DNA of 64,000 bases from Typhlomys cinereus (lineage: Eukaryota; Chordata; Mammalia; Rodentia; Platacanthomyidae), in NCBI GenBank assembly GCA_023101885.1, contig JALPQD010000242.1, positions 682,001 to 746,000 on the forward strand, in the 5' to 3' direction. The notes beneath the pieces are model-generated. The model made no database searches and was not told the origin of the DNA. It was given only the letters and a program-made list of their open reading frames with translations. A program made the translations under genes and the position numbers. Position 1 is the first letter of the stretch. The number at the start of each line of letters is the position of its first letter. Positions 12,101 through 27,289 of the stretch are shown in pieces.

Positions 12101-15100
12101 TGACATCTCAGCCCATCACTGAACTCAGCCCCACTTCTGACATCACAGCCTAACCATGAAAATCTCAGCCGAACTGTGATGTCAAAGTCTATCACCACTG
12201 ATATCACAACCTAAAGTAAATGTCAAAGCCTAACAGTGACATCATAGCCTATCCCATTACATCACCATCTCCCTGTGACCTTACAAACTCCCAGTCCCCT
12301 CACGAACCACAGCCACACAATGACATCAAAGATTCATGGTCGCATCACAGCCTCACAGTGACCTCACAGCCTGCACTAACAGCATAGGCTCACCTTTTAT
12401 CATATCTACATTTTGGTATCAATCTTATCAATGACATCACACCATCAAAAGTGACATCATAGCCTCAATGTCACATCAGCCTCACCAATGACATCACAGC
12501 CTAAGTGTGCCATCCAAGCCTCTCCAGTGACATCACAACATCACTGTGTCATCAGTCCATCATTGTGACATCACAAACTCACAGTGACATCACAGCCATA
12601 CCATGCAATAAAAGCATCAATGTCATGTAAACATTCACATCTGACATCACAGCCTCAGTTTGACACAATAAACTCACTGTGACATTAGAGCCTCACCAGT
12701 CACAATACAGCCTCATGCATAACAGTCTCCCTGTGAAAGCATAGTCACAAATGACATCACAACCTCACTGTGACATCTCAACTTCACGGTGACATCACAG
12801 CCACACTGTGCTACACAGCCTCACCATGGATATGACATGCTTACCATAATATTACAGCCTCACCAGTGACACCACAGCCTCATGGTGACATCACAGCCAT
12901 ACCGTGCCATCAAAGCATCACTGTGACATAAAGCTTCACCTCTGACATCATAGCCTCACTGTGACATCATAGCCTCACCCGTTATATAACATCATCAATG
13001 TGACATCTCTGCCTCATCTCTAACATCAGTCTCACTTCTGAAATAACAGCCTAACCACTGACCTCACAGCTGCACTCTGACATCACTGCCTCATTGTGAC
13101 GTCTCATCCTCACAGTTATCACAGCTTTATGATGACATCAGTGTTGCCACTGACAACCCAGTCTCACTGTAACCTCATAGCTTCCACTGTGACATCACCA
13201 AGTCCCTGTGACATTACAGGATGAAAATGACACCACAACCACATGGTTGAATCACAGAATCACTGTGACATCACAACCACACTGTGATAGCTCAGCCTCA
13301 CCACTGGTGTCCTACCTAGCCTTACTATGACACAACAGCCTCAGTAATGACTTCATAGCCTTTGACATCTTAAAAAGTGACACCACAGCCTCACTTGCTA
13401 TTGCCTCAATGCAAAATTAAGCTTTCCACAAATATCACAGCCTCATTATGAACTCACAGTCTAACTTCGTAGACTCGCCTGTTACATCATAGCCTCATGG
13501 TGAAATCACCCTTACCACTGATATCACAACTTTAACAGTAACTTCACAGCCTCACTATGACATAATAATCTCTCTGTGATGTCCAAGCATCAACCCTGAC
13601 ATCACAGCATCAATGACATCTCATATAATCAGCCCTGACATCAGAGCCTCACTGTGATATCACAGAATCACAGTGACCTCACAACCTGCTCACTGTCACC
13701 ACAGGTTCACCTGTTGCATCATAGTCTCACTGTGACATGAGTTTTGCCAATGACATCACAGCTTCCAGAGTGATATCACCTCATTGTAACATGACAGCCC
13801 AACGTGACATACAACCTTCACAGTAACATCACACCCAGTGTGACATCATGGCCTCATCAGTGACATCAGCATCACCACTGACATTTGTCAGAAACACTGA
13901 CATCACTGCCACACTGTGACAACACAGCCTATGACATCATAGCCTTCACCACTGACATCATAGTCTCACCAGTGACATCATAGAATCACTATGACATCTT
14001 TCTCACCACTGATATCACAAACTTATTGTGACATCACAACTTCACCAGTGACACCACAGCCTCACTGTGCCAACAAAATCTCTTCAGTGACATCACAATA
14101 TCACTGTGAATCAGAAACTCTCTGTGACATCAGCCTTGCCAATGACATTATAGTCTCATAGTGACATTACATACACACCCCTGAGAAATCCTCACTGTGA
14201 CATCATAGACTCAATGTGACATCACAGCATCATCACTGACATCATAACTTCAATGTGACATCAGCCTTGCAACCGACATCACAGTCTCACTGTAATCTCA
14301 CAGTCTGCACCATAACATCACCAACTCCCTGTGACTTCAAGGGCTCATGGTGTCACCACTGCCACACGGTGACATCAAAGCCTCACAGTAGCATCACAGC
14401 CTCACCCATGACATGCCAGCCTCACTTAGACATTGTAACCTCATCATTCACATCAGCCTCATTCTCACATTACAGCTTAATTACCGAAACCACATCCTCA
14501 CTGTGATGTCATAGTCTCTCTACACTGACATCACAGTGTCACTGTGATATCATATCATCACTGGTGACAACATAGCCTCACTGTGACATCACAACTTCAC
14601 CTCTGAGGTTATATAGCCTCATTGTGACATGACAGCCTCACTATAACATCACAGGCTCACCTCTGAAATCATCGCCCAATTGTGACATCACAGAATTGAC
14701 TCTGATGTTACAGCCTTACTGTTTCTCTAGCCTCACTATGACATTCACAACCACACTTCTGAAATCCTAGCCTCAATGGGCATCACATCCTCCTTACTGA
14801 CATCCTACCTAGTCTCACTATGACACCACAGCCTCACCACTGACCTCACAGGCTCATTGGTTTATGACAGCCTCCCTGTGATACTACAGTGCCACTATTG
14901 ACATCATAAAGTCACTGTGACATCACAACTTCTCTAGTGACATCACAGCCTCACAGTGACCTCACTGCCTGCCAACTGACACCACTGGCTCACATGTTTT
15001 ATCATACATTCATTTTGTCATCAGACCTGCCACTGACATCACAGCCTCACTATGATATCACAGCTTTCAGAGTGATATCATTTCATGGTAACATGACAGT

Positions 15101-18100
15101 CCACAGTGACATATAACAGCACAGATATTACAGCCTCACCAGTGACAGCAAAGCCTCACCTGTAACATCTGTGTTGCCACTGACATTAGTCCAAACATTG
15201 ACATCAGTGACCACCAGTGACCACACAGCATTGACAACACGGTCTCACCAGTGTCACTGCCACCTAATAGGTTCACCACTGACATCATAGCCTCACTAGT
15301 GACATCATAGACTCATTATGACATCTTTCTCACTGCTGACATTCCAGTCTTATTGTGACATCACATCGTCACCAGTGACATCACAGGAAAATTGTGTCAA
15401 AAGCACCACCACTAACATCACAGCCTTGCTGTGCCATCAAAACCTCTCCAGTGACAGCACAAGATCACGGTGACATCATAACCACACTGTGTCTTCACAG
15501 CCTCACTGTGACATTACAACCAGACAGTGCTATCAGAGACTCATGGTGACATCACATAAACAGCTCTGACATAGCCTCATTATGACATGACAGCCTCACC
15601 ACTGATAGAACAGGCTCACTGTGATATTACAACCTCACCAGTGACACCACAGCCTCATGATGACATCATAACCTCACTGTGGCATCACAGCCTCATAAGT
15701 TATATCATATCATCAATGCAACAGCTCAGCCTCACTCTCCCATAAGTCTCACTTTTGTGATCACAGCATAACCACTGACCTCGGAGCTGCACTGTGACAT
15801 CACAGCCTCTCTTTGATATCACTGCTTCATACGGACATCACAGCTACACTGTGATATCACAGCCTCACTACTGTTTTCCTACCTAGTCTTACTAGACACC
15901 ACAGCCTCACCACAGTTAGCACATCCTCACATTGAAGTGACAGCCTCTGTGGTGACATCATAGCCTTTGACAATATAAACAGTGACACCATAGCCTCACA
16001 TGTTACATCACTGCCTCATTGTGACATCAAACTTCCCTCAGATATCACAGCCTCATAATGTCCTCACAACCTCACTGTCACCTTACAGTCTAACCTGTTA
16101 CATCATAGCCACATGGTGAAATCAGCCTAGCGACTGACATCACATCTTCCCGAGTGACCTCACAGCTTCACTGTGACAGCAAAGCCTCACAGTGAACATA
16201 CAGTCTCACTGTGACCTCACAGTCTAACATGTTACATCAGAGACTCACCTGTTACAACATAGCCTCATGGATAAATCTCCCATGCCACTGATATCACATC
16301 TTCCATAGTGACCTTACAGCCACATTGTCACATCACATCTTCTCTGTGTTATCACAGCCTCCTAGTGACATCACATCTTCACAATGATGTCACAGCCTCT
16401 CTGTGGTATTATAGCCTCATTTCTGACATGACAGCCTCACTGTGACATTACAGCCTCACCTCTGACATCACAAACACTGTAACATAACAGGCTAACCTCT
16501 GAAATCATAGCATCAGTGACACCATGTACATCCAGCCTAACCTCACTAAGACACCACAGCCTCTTCACTGACATCTCAGGTTCACTGTCACATGACAGCC
16601 CCAACAGTGACACCACAGCTTTGCTGTGGCTTCACAGCCTCACCAGTAACATCCTAGACTCACTGTGACATCTCAACCTCATCACTGATATCAGCCTCAC
16701 TTCTGACATTACAACCTAACCACTGAAATCTCAGCCTAACTGTGATGTCATAGTCTATAAACACTGATATCACAGCCTTACTGTGATATCACAACCTCAA
16801 GGTAACATCACAACCTCATGGTAACATCACAGACTCACGGTGACAACAAAACCTCACAGTGGCATCCCAGCCTCACAGTAACCTCACAGCCTACCCACTG
16901 ACACCACAGGCTCACCTGTTACATCATAGTGACATTGTGGCATCAGTCTAACCACTGATATCACACTCTCACCAGTGACATCACAGCTTCATTGTGACAT
17001 CAGCCTCACCACTGCCATCACAGCCTATGTGTGCAAATAAAACCTCTCCAGTAATGTTGTAACATCACTGTGTCATCAGAGCCTCATTTTGACATCATAA
17101 CTAAACTGTGTCCTCATATCCTCACTGTGACATCACAAACTCACTATGATATCACAACTTCCCCAGTGACATCATAACCTCAAATTGACATCACAGCCAT
17201 ACCGTGAAAAGCATCATTGTCACTTACATATTCACCTCTGACATCATAGCTTCACTATGACATCACAATTTCAGTTTGACACAATAAGCTCACTGTGACA
17301 TTACAGCCACACCAATCACAATACAGACTCACAAATGACATTGTCTTCCTGTGAGAGCTCAGTCACTACTGACATCTCAACCTTACTGTGACATCACAAC
17401 TCCACTGTAACATCTCAAGCACACAGTGCTAGCACAGACTCACTGTGACATCCCAGTGTGACTATGGATAGGACAGGGTCAACATGATATTATATCCTCA
17501 CTAGTGACACCACAGCCTCACCAGTTATACCACATCATCAATGTGACATCTCTACCTCATCTCTCACATCAGACTCACTTCTGAAATCAGTCTAAATACA
17601 ACCTCATAACCTCACTGTGATATCAAAGCATCACTACTGACATCATAGACTCACTGAGACATCAGCCTTGCAACTGACATCACATTCTCAATGTGACCTC
17701 ACAGCCATCACCATGACATTACCAAGTTCCAGTGACATCACAGGCTCAATGTGACACCACAGCCACATGGTTGAATTAAGCATCACTGTGATGTCACAGC
17801 CTCAACTCTGAGGTTACAGCCTCATTGTAACATCACAGGCTCACTATGACATCACAGAGTCATTGTGACATCACAGTCTCATGGTGACATCCCAGCCACA
17901 CTGTGACATCACAGCCTCACCACTGGTATCCTACATGGCCTTACTATGACACCACAACCTCATCAGAAATAACATAGGCTTACAGTGGTACAACAGCCTC
18001 AGAAGTGACATCATAGCCTTTGACATCATAAACAGTGAGACCACAGCCTCACATGTTACACCACTGCCGCGATGGATCTTACAGCCTCACTGTCGCATCA

Positions 18101-21100
18101 CAACCTCTCTGTGATATTACAGCCTCACAGTGAAATCAGAGCTTCACAATTATATCACAGCCTCACTGTGGCACTACATCTTCATTTCTGACATCACAGC
18201 CTCACTGTGAAATAACAGGTTAACCTCTGAAATCATAGCATCAGTGATACCTCGGAAATCCTGGCGAGCTATGATGCCACAGCGTCATCACTGACATCTC
18301 AGTCTCACAGTCATGTGACAGCCTCAACTGTAACACCACAGCCTCACTGAGGCATCACAACCTCAACTCTGACATCACAGCCTCACTGTGACATAACAGG
18401 GTAACCTCTGAAATCATACCATCAGTGACACCATGGATATTCTGCCTAGCCTCGCTATGACACCAGAGCCTCATCACTGACATGTCAGGTTTGTGGTCAC
18501 ATAACAGCCTCACGAGTGACACCACAGCCATGTTGTATCATCCCAGCCTCACCAGTAACATCACTGCCTTCCTGTGACATCTCAGCCTCATCACAGACAT
18601 CAGCTTCTGACATCACATCCTAAATACTGATATCACAGTCACACTTTGATAGCACAACCTCACTGTAACATCACCACCTCACAGTGACATCACAGCTTCT
18701 CCTCTGACATCACAGCCTCAGTGTGACTACACAGCCTCACTACTGACATCCTATCATCACTATGAAATTCAATCATCAGCCCTGACATCACAGCCTCACT
18801 GACATCTCATAGAATCAGCCCCAACATCAGCGTTTCACTTCATAATCACAGCCTCACAGTAACTCCTCAACGCCCACTGACACCAAAAGCTCACATGATT
18901 TATCACACCTTCATCGTGACTTCAGTCCTGCCACTGACATCCCAGCCTCTCTGTGACATACAGCTTCCAGAGTGATATCATCTCACAGTGACATGACAGC
19001 CCACAGTGACATACAACCTGCATGGTGACATAACAGCCTCAGTGTGACAGCATGGCCTCACCAGTTACAGCACAGCCTCATCTGTAACATCAGCATCACC
19101 ACTGATATTAGTCAGAACACTGACATCACCACCAGCGACAACAAAGCCTTTGACATCACAGCCACACCAGTGTCACTGTCATGTAATAGGTTCACCACTG
19201 ACATCATAGTCTCACCAGAGAGATCATAGACTCACTAAAACATTTCTTACCACTGACATTCCAGACTTATTGTGATATCAGCCTCACCACTAATATCACA
19301 GACTCACTGTGCCATCCAAACCTCTCCATTGACATCACTACATCACTGTGATGTCATAGCCACACTGTGACCTCACAGCCTCACTGTGACTTCACAAACT
19401 CACTGTGACATCAGCCTTGCCACTGACATAATAGCCTCATGGTGACATCACACACACAAACCTCTGACATAGCCTCACTGTGACATCACAACCTTACTGT
19501 GATTTTACAGCATCACCACTGACATCATAGCCTCACAGTGACTTCAGCCTTGCCACTGACATCACAGCCTAACTGTGATCGCACAGCCTTCACTTTGAAA
19601 TCACCAACTCTCTATGACATCATGGATTCACGGTGTCACCACAGCCACTATGTGATATCAAAGGCTCAAGGTGGCATCACAGCCTCACCTGTGACATGCC
19701 AGCCTCACTGTGACACCATACCCTTATCACTCACACCAGCCTCATTCTGATATCACAGCATAACCACTGAAATCAAATCTTCACTGTGATTTCATAATCT
19801 TGCTTCACTGACATCTCAGCCTCACTGTGATATCACGGCATCACCGGTGACAACACAGTCTCAGTGTGACATCACATCCTCCTCTCTGCGATTATTGCCT
19901 CACCGTCACATTACAACCTCACTGTGAAATCACAGCCACACTGTGCCAGCAAAGGTTCATTATGACATCACAGCCCAAACACTGATAGGAGAGTCTCAAA
20001 GTGATACTACAGTATTACCAGTGATACCACAGCCTCACCTGTGAGGTAACTGATGTAACAACATGGACATCACTGTCAACCAGTGACAACACAGCCTTTG
20101 GCATCACAGCCTCAACAGTGTCATTTACACTCACCAATGACATCATAGCCTCACCAGTGACATCATAGACTAACATCTTTCTCTCCACTGACATTTGTCT
20201 TATTGTGACATCACACCTTAACTAGTGATATCACAGCCTCATTGTGACATCAGCTTCACTATTAACATCACAGTCTCACTGTGTCTTCCAAACTTCTCCA
20301 GTGATATCACAACATTACTGTGTCATCAGAGCCTCACTGTGTCATCATAGCCACAATGATAGGAAACATTGTGACATTACATCTTGACAGTGACATCACA
20401 GCCTCACAAATAACATCCCAGCATCACTGTGACATCTCAGCCCCATCATTCATATCAGCCTCACTTCTGACATCATAACATAACCACTGAAATCCTAGTC
20501 GAACTGTGATGTCATAGTCTTTCACCACTGATATCACAGCCTCACTGTGATATCACAACTTCACGGTAACCTCACACCTCACAGGGTCATCAAAGCCTCT
20601 CGTTTCACATCACAGCCACAGTGTTACTGCACAGACTCAGCCCTGATATCCTAACCTCACTGTGAAATCCAAGCATCATCCCTGCTGTCACAGCCTCACT
20701 GACATCTCACAGAATCAGCCCTGACATCAGAGCCTCACTGTTTAATTACAGCCTCACAGTGACGTCACACCCTGCCCACTGACACCACAGACTCACTTGT
20801 TCCATAATAGCCTCATTGTGACATCAGTCTTTTCACTGACTTCACAGTCTCACAGTGACAAAACAGCTTCCAGAGTGATATCACCTCACGGTGACATGAC
20901 AGCCAAGTAACATGCAACATTCACAGTGACATCACAGATTCAATGTGACATCAAAGTATTACCATGGACATCAAAGCCTCACTGTTACATCAGCCTTGCC
21001 ATTGACACTACAGTCTCACTGTGACCTCACAGCCTCCACCGGGACATCACCAACTCCCTGTGACACCACAGGCTCATGGAGCCACCACGGTAACATGGTG

Positions 21101-24100
21101 ATATCAAAGCCTAACCATGGCATTTCAGCCTCACCAATAACAACCCAGCCCCAGTGTGACATCATACACTCCTAACTCACATTAGCATCATTCTGATATC
21201 ACAAACTAATCAATGAAATCATATCCTCACTTTGATGTCACAATCTCGCTCCACTGGCATCACAGCTTCACTGTGATATCATGGCATCACTGGTGAAAAC
21301 ACAGCATCACTGTGACATCATAGGCTCACCTCTGAAATCATAGCCTCAAGGAGACATCACAACAGCATCACTGACATCCTTCTTAGCCTTAGTAAGAAAC
21401 TGCAGCCTCACGGTGAGACCTCACAGACTCACTGAAAAAAGACAGTCTTCTGTGTCACCACAATGTTGCTATTGACATCACATCCTCAATGTGACATCAC
21501 TTCTTCAGTGACATCAAAACCTTACAATGACATCACAGCCTCATTGTGATATCACAGTCATAATGTATCACCAAAGCATCACTGTGACATAAAGCTTTAC
21601 CTCTGACATCATCACCTCACTATGACATTGCAACCTCAGATGGAAACAAATTCACAGTGACATTGGAGCCTCACCAGTGACAATACATAGTCTCCCTGTG
21701 AAACCACAGTCACTATTGACATCACAACCTCATTGTGACATCACAGGCTCACCAGTTATATCACATAAATACGGCATCTCAGTCTCATGTCTCACATCAG
21801 TCTCACTTCTGAAATCACAGCCAAACCACTGACCTCACAGCTTCACTATGACATGACAACATCACTGTGACATCACAACTTCGCTGTGACATCACAGCCT
21901 CATGCTGACATCACCACACACTGTGACATCACAGCCTCACCACTGGTTCTACCTAGCCTTACCATGACACCAAATCCTTACCACAGACAGCACAGGCTTA
22001 CAGTGATGTAACTGCCTCAGCAGTGACAGCCTTTGATATCTTAAACAGTGATACCACAGTCTCACATGTTACATCATTGCCTCATTGTATTATCAATTTT
22101 CCAACAGATATCACAGTCTCCCTGTGACCTCACAGCCTGCCCAATGACACCACAGGCTCACCTCTTATGTCATAGCCTCATTGTTACATTAGTCATGCCA
22201 CTGACATCACCATCTCACTGTGTAATTTTATCTTTTTTTTTTTTTTGGTGCTGGGGACTGAACCCACGGCCTTGCGCTTGCTAGGCAAGCACTCTACCAC
22301 TGAGCTAAATCCCCAACCCCACCATCTCACTGTGACATCACAGCCTCACCACTGATGTTACAGGCTCACCCTGATATTACAGCCTCATCAGTGATTCTGC
22401 AGCCTCATGTCGACATCATAACATCACTGTGGCATCACAGCCTCACCTGTGATATCAGAACATCAATGCAACATCTCAGCCTCATCTCTCACATTAGTTT
22501 CACTTCTAAAATCACAAACTCACACTGCTATACTCCCTAGGCTCACTATGACACCACAGCAACACCACTGACTTCACAGGCTCACTGAAACATGACAGCC
22601 TCCCTGTGACACCACAGTGTCGCCATTGACATCACAACCTCACTGTGACATCACAACTTCCCCAGTGACATCACAAACCTTATAGTAACATCACAACCAT
22701 ACTGTGCCATCAACACATTACTGTGAGATAAAGGTTCACTTCTGACATCAAAGCCTCACTGTGACCAGCAGAGCCTCAATTTGACACAATAAACTCACTG
22801 TGACATACAGCCTCATTAGTGACAATGCAGCCTCATCAATGACATAGTTTCCCTGTGAAAGCAAAGTGACTACTGGCATCACAACCTCACTGTGACATTA
22901 CATCCTCACTGTGCCATTACTACCTGACAGTGCCATCAGAGCCTTACTGTGCCTTCCAAATCTCTCCAGTGATATCACATCACTGTTTCATCAGAGACAC
23001 ACAGATATCACTATGTGATATCATAGTCACACTTTGTTCTCACATCCTCATTGTGATGTTCCAACGTGACAGTGCATCACAAATTCACTGTGACATTAGC
23101 CTTGTCATTGACATAATAGCCTCATGGTGACATCACATACACACTTATGACTTAGCCTCACTGTGACATCACAGCCTCACTGTTGATTGGACAAACTCAT
23201 CGTGATATTACAGCTTCATCAGTGACACCACAGAGTCACATGTTACATCACTGCCTCACAGTGACATCAATCTTCCCACAGATTTTACAACCTTGCAGTG
23301 ACCTCAGACTCTCTGCAGTGATCACAGCCTCACTGTGGTGTCACAACCTCTCTGTGATGTCACAGCCTCATAGTGACATCACAGCTTCACAGTGACATCG
23401 CAGCTTCACTGTGACATTATAGCCTCATTTCTGACATCACAACCTCACTATAACATCACAGCTCACTCTAACATCATAGTCTCACCTCTAACATCACAGA
23501 ATCACTGTAATAAAACAGTCTGACCTCTGAAATCATAGCATCAGTGACCCTGGGGACATCCTCCCTAGCCCCACTATGTCACTACATCCTCATCACTGAC
23601 ATTTCAGGCTCACTGTCATGTCACAGCCTCAACAGTGACACCAGAGCATTGCAGTGGCATCAAAGCCTCATCAGTAACATACCAGCCTCATCACTGACAT
23701 TAGCATTACTTTTGATAATACAGTCTATGCACTGAAATTTCAAGCCAACTGTGATGTCATCCTCTTTCTTCACTGATATCAGAGCCTCGCTGTGAAAACA
23801 TGACCTCACCATAACATCACAGCCTCAAGTGACATCACGACCTCTCCTCTAATATTACAGTCTCAGTGTGATTGCACAGCCTCACAACTGAAGTCCTAAA
23901 CTCAGTGTGAAATCCAAGCATCACCCTTGATGCCACAACTTCTCAGATATCTCATATAATCAGCCCTGACACCCAGAGCCTAACTGTGACATCAGAGTCT
24001 CACAGTGACCTCACATCTATCCTACTGACACCACAGGCTCACCTGTTACATTATAGCCTCATTGTAGCATCAGTCTTTCCACTGACATCACAGCCTCACT

Positions 24101-25996
24101 CTGACATCCCAGCTTCCATGGAAACGTGACAGCCCAAAGTGACATACGACCTTCACAGGAATATCACAGTCTCACTGTGACATCCTGATCTCACCAGTGA
24201 CAGCACAGACTCACCTGTGACATCAGCATCACCACTGATTGGACAGGTTCATCGTGATATTACAGCCCAACCAGTGATACCACAGCCTCATATGTTACAT
24301 CACTTCCTCACTGTGACATAATTCTTCCCACAGGTAGCACAGCCTCACTGTGACCTCACAGCCTCATTGTGACCTCACAGTCTAAGCCATTACATCATAG
24401 ACTCACCTGTTACATTATAGCCTCATGGTGAAATCAGCCACTGACATCACATCTTCCAGAGTTACCTCACAGCCTCACGTGACATTACAACCTTTCTGCG
24501 ATGTCACAGCCCCATAGTGACATCAGAGCTTCACGGTGATATCACAGCCTCATTGTGGCATTATAGTCTCATTTCTGACATCACACCCTCACTCTGACAT
24601 CATAGCCTTACCTCTGAGATCACATCTTCATGGTGACATAACAGGCTGACCTCTGAAATCATAGCATCAGTGACACAATGGGCATCCTGCCTAGCTTCAC
24701 TATGACACCACAGCCTCATCACTGACATCTCAGGCTCATGGTCACACGACAGACTCAACAGTGATACCACAACCTCTCCATGCCATCACAGCTTCACCAG
24801 TAGCATCCCAGCCTCACTATCTTATCTCAGCCTCATCTCTCATATCAGTCTCACTTCTGAAATCATAGCCTAACCACTGAAATCACAGCCACACTGTGCC
24901 AGCACAGCTTCACTTTAACACCAATGCCTCACTTGTGATATGACAAGCTCACAGTGACATCACAGCCTCTCCTCTGACATCATAGACTCAGTATGACTGC
25001 ACAGACTCACCACTGACATCCTAACCTCATTATGAAATGCAAGCATCAACACTGATGTTACAGCCTCACAGAATCAGCCCTGACATCAGAGCCTCACTGC
25101 TACATCACAGCCTCACAGTAACCTCAAAAACTGCCCACTGACACCGCTGGCTCACCTATTACAGCATAGATTCATTGTGACATCAGTCTTGCTACTGACA
25201 TCACAGCCTCACTGTGACATTACAGCTTCTAGAGTGATATCACCACATGGTGACATGTCAGCCCACAGTGACCTAAAATCTTCACAGTGATATCACAGAC
25301 TCAGTGTGACATTGCTGCCTCATCAGTAACAGCACATCCTCACCTGTCCCATCAGTATCGCCACTGACAGTCAGAACACTGACATCACAGCCACACCAGT
25401 GACAATACAGCATTTGACATCATAGCCTCACCTGTGTCACTGTCACGTAATAGGTCACCACTGACATCATAGCCTCATCAGTGACATCATAGACTCACTA
25501 GCCATCTTTCTCACCACTGACATTCCAGCCTTATTGTGACATCATACCTTCACCAGTGACATAACAGCCTTATTGTGACATCAGTATATTTACTTACATC
25601 ACAGCCTCACTGTAACCTCCAAACCTCTCCAGTGACATCACAACATCACTATGTCATCACAGCCTCATTGTGACATCATAGACACACTGTGTCCTCACAG
25701 CCTTAATGTGAAATTACAACCTGACAGTGACATCATAGCTTCACTGTCACATCACAAATTCACTGTGACATCAACTTTGCCACTGATATAATTGGCTCAT
25801 GGTGACATCACACAAACACCTCTAACATAGCCTCACTGTGACATCAAGGCCTCACTATGACATCACAGGCTCACCTCTGAAATCATAACCTCAATTCGAC
25901 ATCACACCATCAGTGTCATCTCATCTAGCCTTTCTATAGCACCACAGCCTCAACACTGACCTCACAGGCTCACTTAAATATGACAGCCTCCCTGTG
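9113..25996. repeat. 19-20 bp satellite array, largest block (~16.8 kb)
   Basis: Uninterrupted satellite apart from one ID SINE. Units drift between 19 and 20 bp and between variants such as 'cctcaccactgacatcaca' and 'cctcactgtgacatcacag'. A subunit with 'cccactgacaccacaggctcacctgttaca' recurs at about 14973, 16894, 18873, 20775, 22140, 24021 and 25133. That gives spacings of 1921, 1979, 1902, 1365, 1881 and 1112 bp. Other markers keep the same order between these points. This shows a higher-order repeat near 1.9-2.0 kb with internal deletions. No gene is visible. ORFs of 60-85 codons arise because the repeat has few stops. Confidence 0.95.
22223..22320 (-). mobile_element. ID (BC1-type) SINE
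   Basis: The minus strand reads GGGGTTGGGGATTTAGCTCA and on through the tRNA-Ala-like ID body, with an A-box (TAGCTCAGTGG), a B-box (GGGTTCAGTCCCC) and an A-rich tail (poly-T at 22233-22246 on the plus strand). The 14-bp duplication ACCATCTCACTGTG at 22209-22222 and 22321-22334 flanks it exactly. ID elements are rodent-specific and are especially abundant in rat. It is the youngest-looking repeat in this block. Confidence 0.93.
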
Positions 25997-26446
25997 TGTT
26001 ATAGTTAAGCCTGAGTGTCAACTTGACCACCCGCTGAGATCACCTTTGGAAAGGATCAACTGAGACCACTTGATAGGATTATACCCACCCTAGATCCTAT
26101 CAGGACACCTAAAACTCTCATAGGATCCTGCCAATGCTACATCATATAAAAAGGAGCCACCAAAGAGAACAGATGCCTTATTGCAGCTGTGCTAGGAATC
26201 TTCCTTCCATTCGCCCAGTTTCTTCAATCTTCTAGGCTTCCAACCCTCCAACTTGTTGTCATCTAGAATAAAGACGTTAGGAATTCTCCAGCATTTAGCC
26301 ATCACCCACTTGACTACTGAACTAAGCAGCTACTGGCAGCCATCGTTGGACTACCTTGGCCAAACTGTAAGCTGACTCAATACATTCCCTATATTATATA
26401 CTTTCATTTTGTCAATTCTGCATATCTAAAGAACCTGACTAATACA
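25997..26446 (+). repeat. 5' LTR of ERVL provirus
   Basis: Starts TGTTATAGTTAAG and ends AATACA. TATAAA is at 26145-26150 and AATAAA at 26267-26272. It contains the 'gtgtcaacttgaccac' segment shared with the 3' copy and common among ERVL/MaLR LTRs. Confidence 0.85.
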
Positions 26447-26451
26447 GATTG

Positions 26452-26469
26452 TGGTACCAGGAGTAGTTC
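26452..26469 (+). other. Primer-binding site, tRNA-Leu type
   Basis: TGGTACCAGGAGTAGTTC, five bases after the LTR. This is the tRNA-Leu-complementary site that names the ERV-L group. Confidence 0.85.
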
Positions 26470-26489
26470 TAGGGAAACAGAATTGTAAA

Positions 26490-27264
26490 AATGAATTTTG
26501 CTAGCAGATTTGGTGACATCTGGAGTTGGCTCTCCAACACAATCAAACCACCAGCTACTAAAGACTGCTCTAACAGTAAGGAGAAAATTAATGTTTGGAG
26601 TAAAGTGTTCAAGAATTGGTGAAGACAGGTGTGTTGGACAGTCAAGATTCACCTGTTATGAGGAGTGAGGAGCTTAGTGATTCAATATATAAAACTGTTG
26701 ACAATATGAGTAAAAATAAGGAAAGCAATGATGCTGGTTGGTCACTAGTGGCATCTCTTGAAAAAATATAAAATAAGAAAAACCTCAGACACAAAAATAA
26801 CCAACTCAGAAAGTGTGTAAACAATCTAGAGGCTTCTAAGTATGACCTAGAAGCAACTCTGGAAAAGAAAGACTTTACTGGTGAAATTACCCAGGTACAA
26901 ATGCATATAAAAAACTAAGAAGATTCTAAGTGTGCCCTAGAAGACAATCTTCTTTCCGGTAGCAATAAGGTTCGAATTGCAGAAAATAAAAACCAAACTG
27001 ATTATTTTATTGGCTGAATTACAAAGCAAATTGAAATCCCACCCTCGAAAGGTGTTGGTGGTTGAAGTTAAAATGCTCATTTGCAAAGAGTGGGATCCTG
27101 AAAAGTGCGATGTTGATGTGTGGAAAGACCAAACTGATGATGAGGACGAAGATGTTGAACCTTCAAATTCTGATGCATTTATTCCGCCCTTAGCAGAGAA
27201 TGAATCATTGCTTCTGACCAGGGAACTCATTGCACAGCTAAAGAAGTATGGAGTGGGCTCATGA
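26490..27264 (+). pseudogene. gag: gag remnant of ERVL provirus
   Basis: Degenerate coding region. The best-preserved part is the frame 26977-27264 (95 codons). It has a lysine/glutamate-rich helical start, an acidic run (KDQTDDEDEDVEPS) and then ENESLLLTRELIAQLKKYG. The charged coiled-coil-like sequence at the 5' end of the element fits ERVL gag. No major homology region or zinc knuckle is present, so capsid and nucleocapsid are largely missing. Stops interrupt the frame upstream. The end abuts an integrase-like segment, marking an internal deletion near 27265-27300. Confidence 0.65.
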
Positions 27265-27289
27265 CCATGGGATTCATTGATCTTACCAT

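Noticed and set aside
22223..22320. A functional tRNA gene
   Set aside because: The tRNA-like boxes belong to an ID SINE with a poly-A tail and exact target duplications, not to a folded tRNA gene.
9697..23735. Many 60-85 codon ORFs in the satellite (ITASPVTSQPHCDI-like peptides)
   Set aside because: They arise because the 19-20 bp unit has few stop codons on one strand. A 19-bp period shifts frame each unit, so no stable coding pattern exists, and starts and ends fall at random. No domain is visible.
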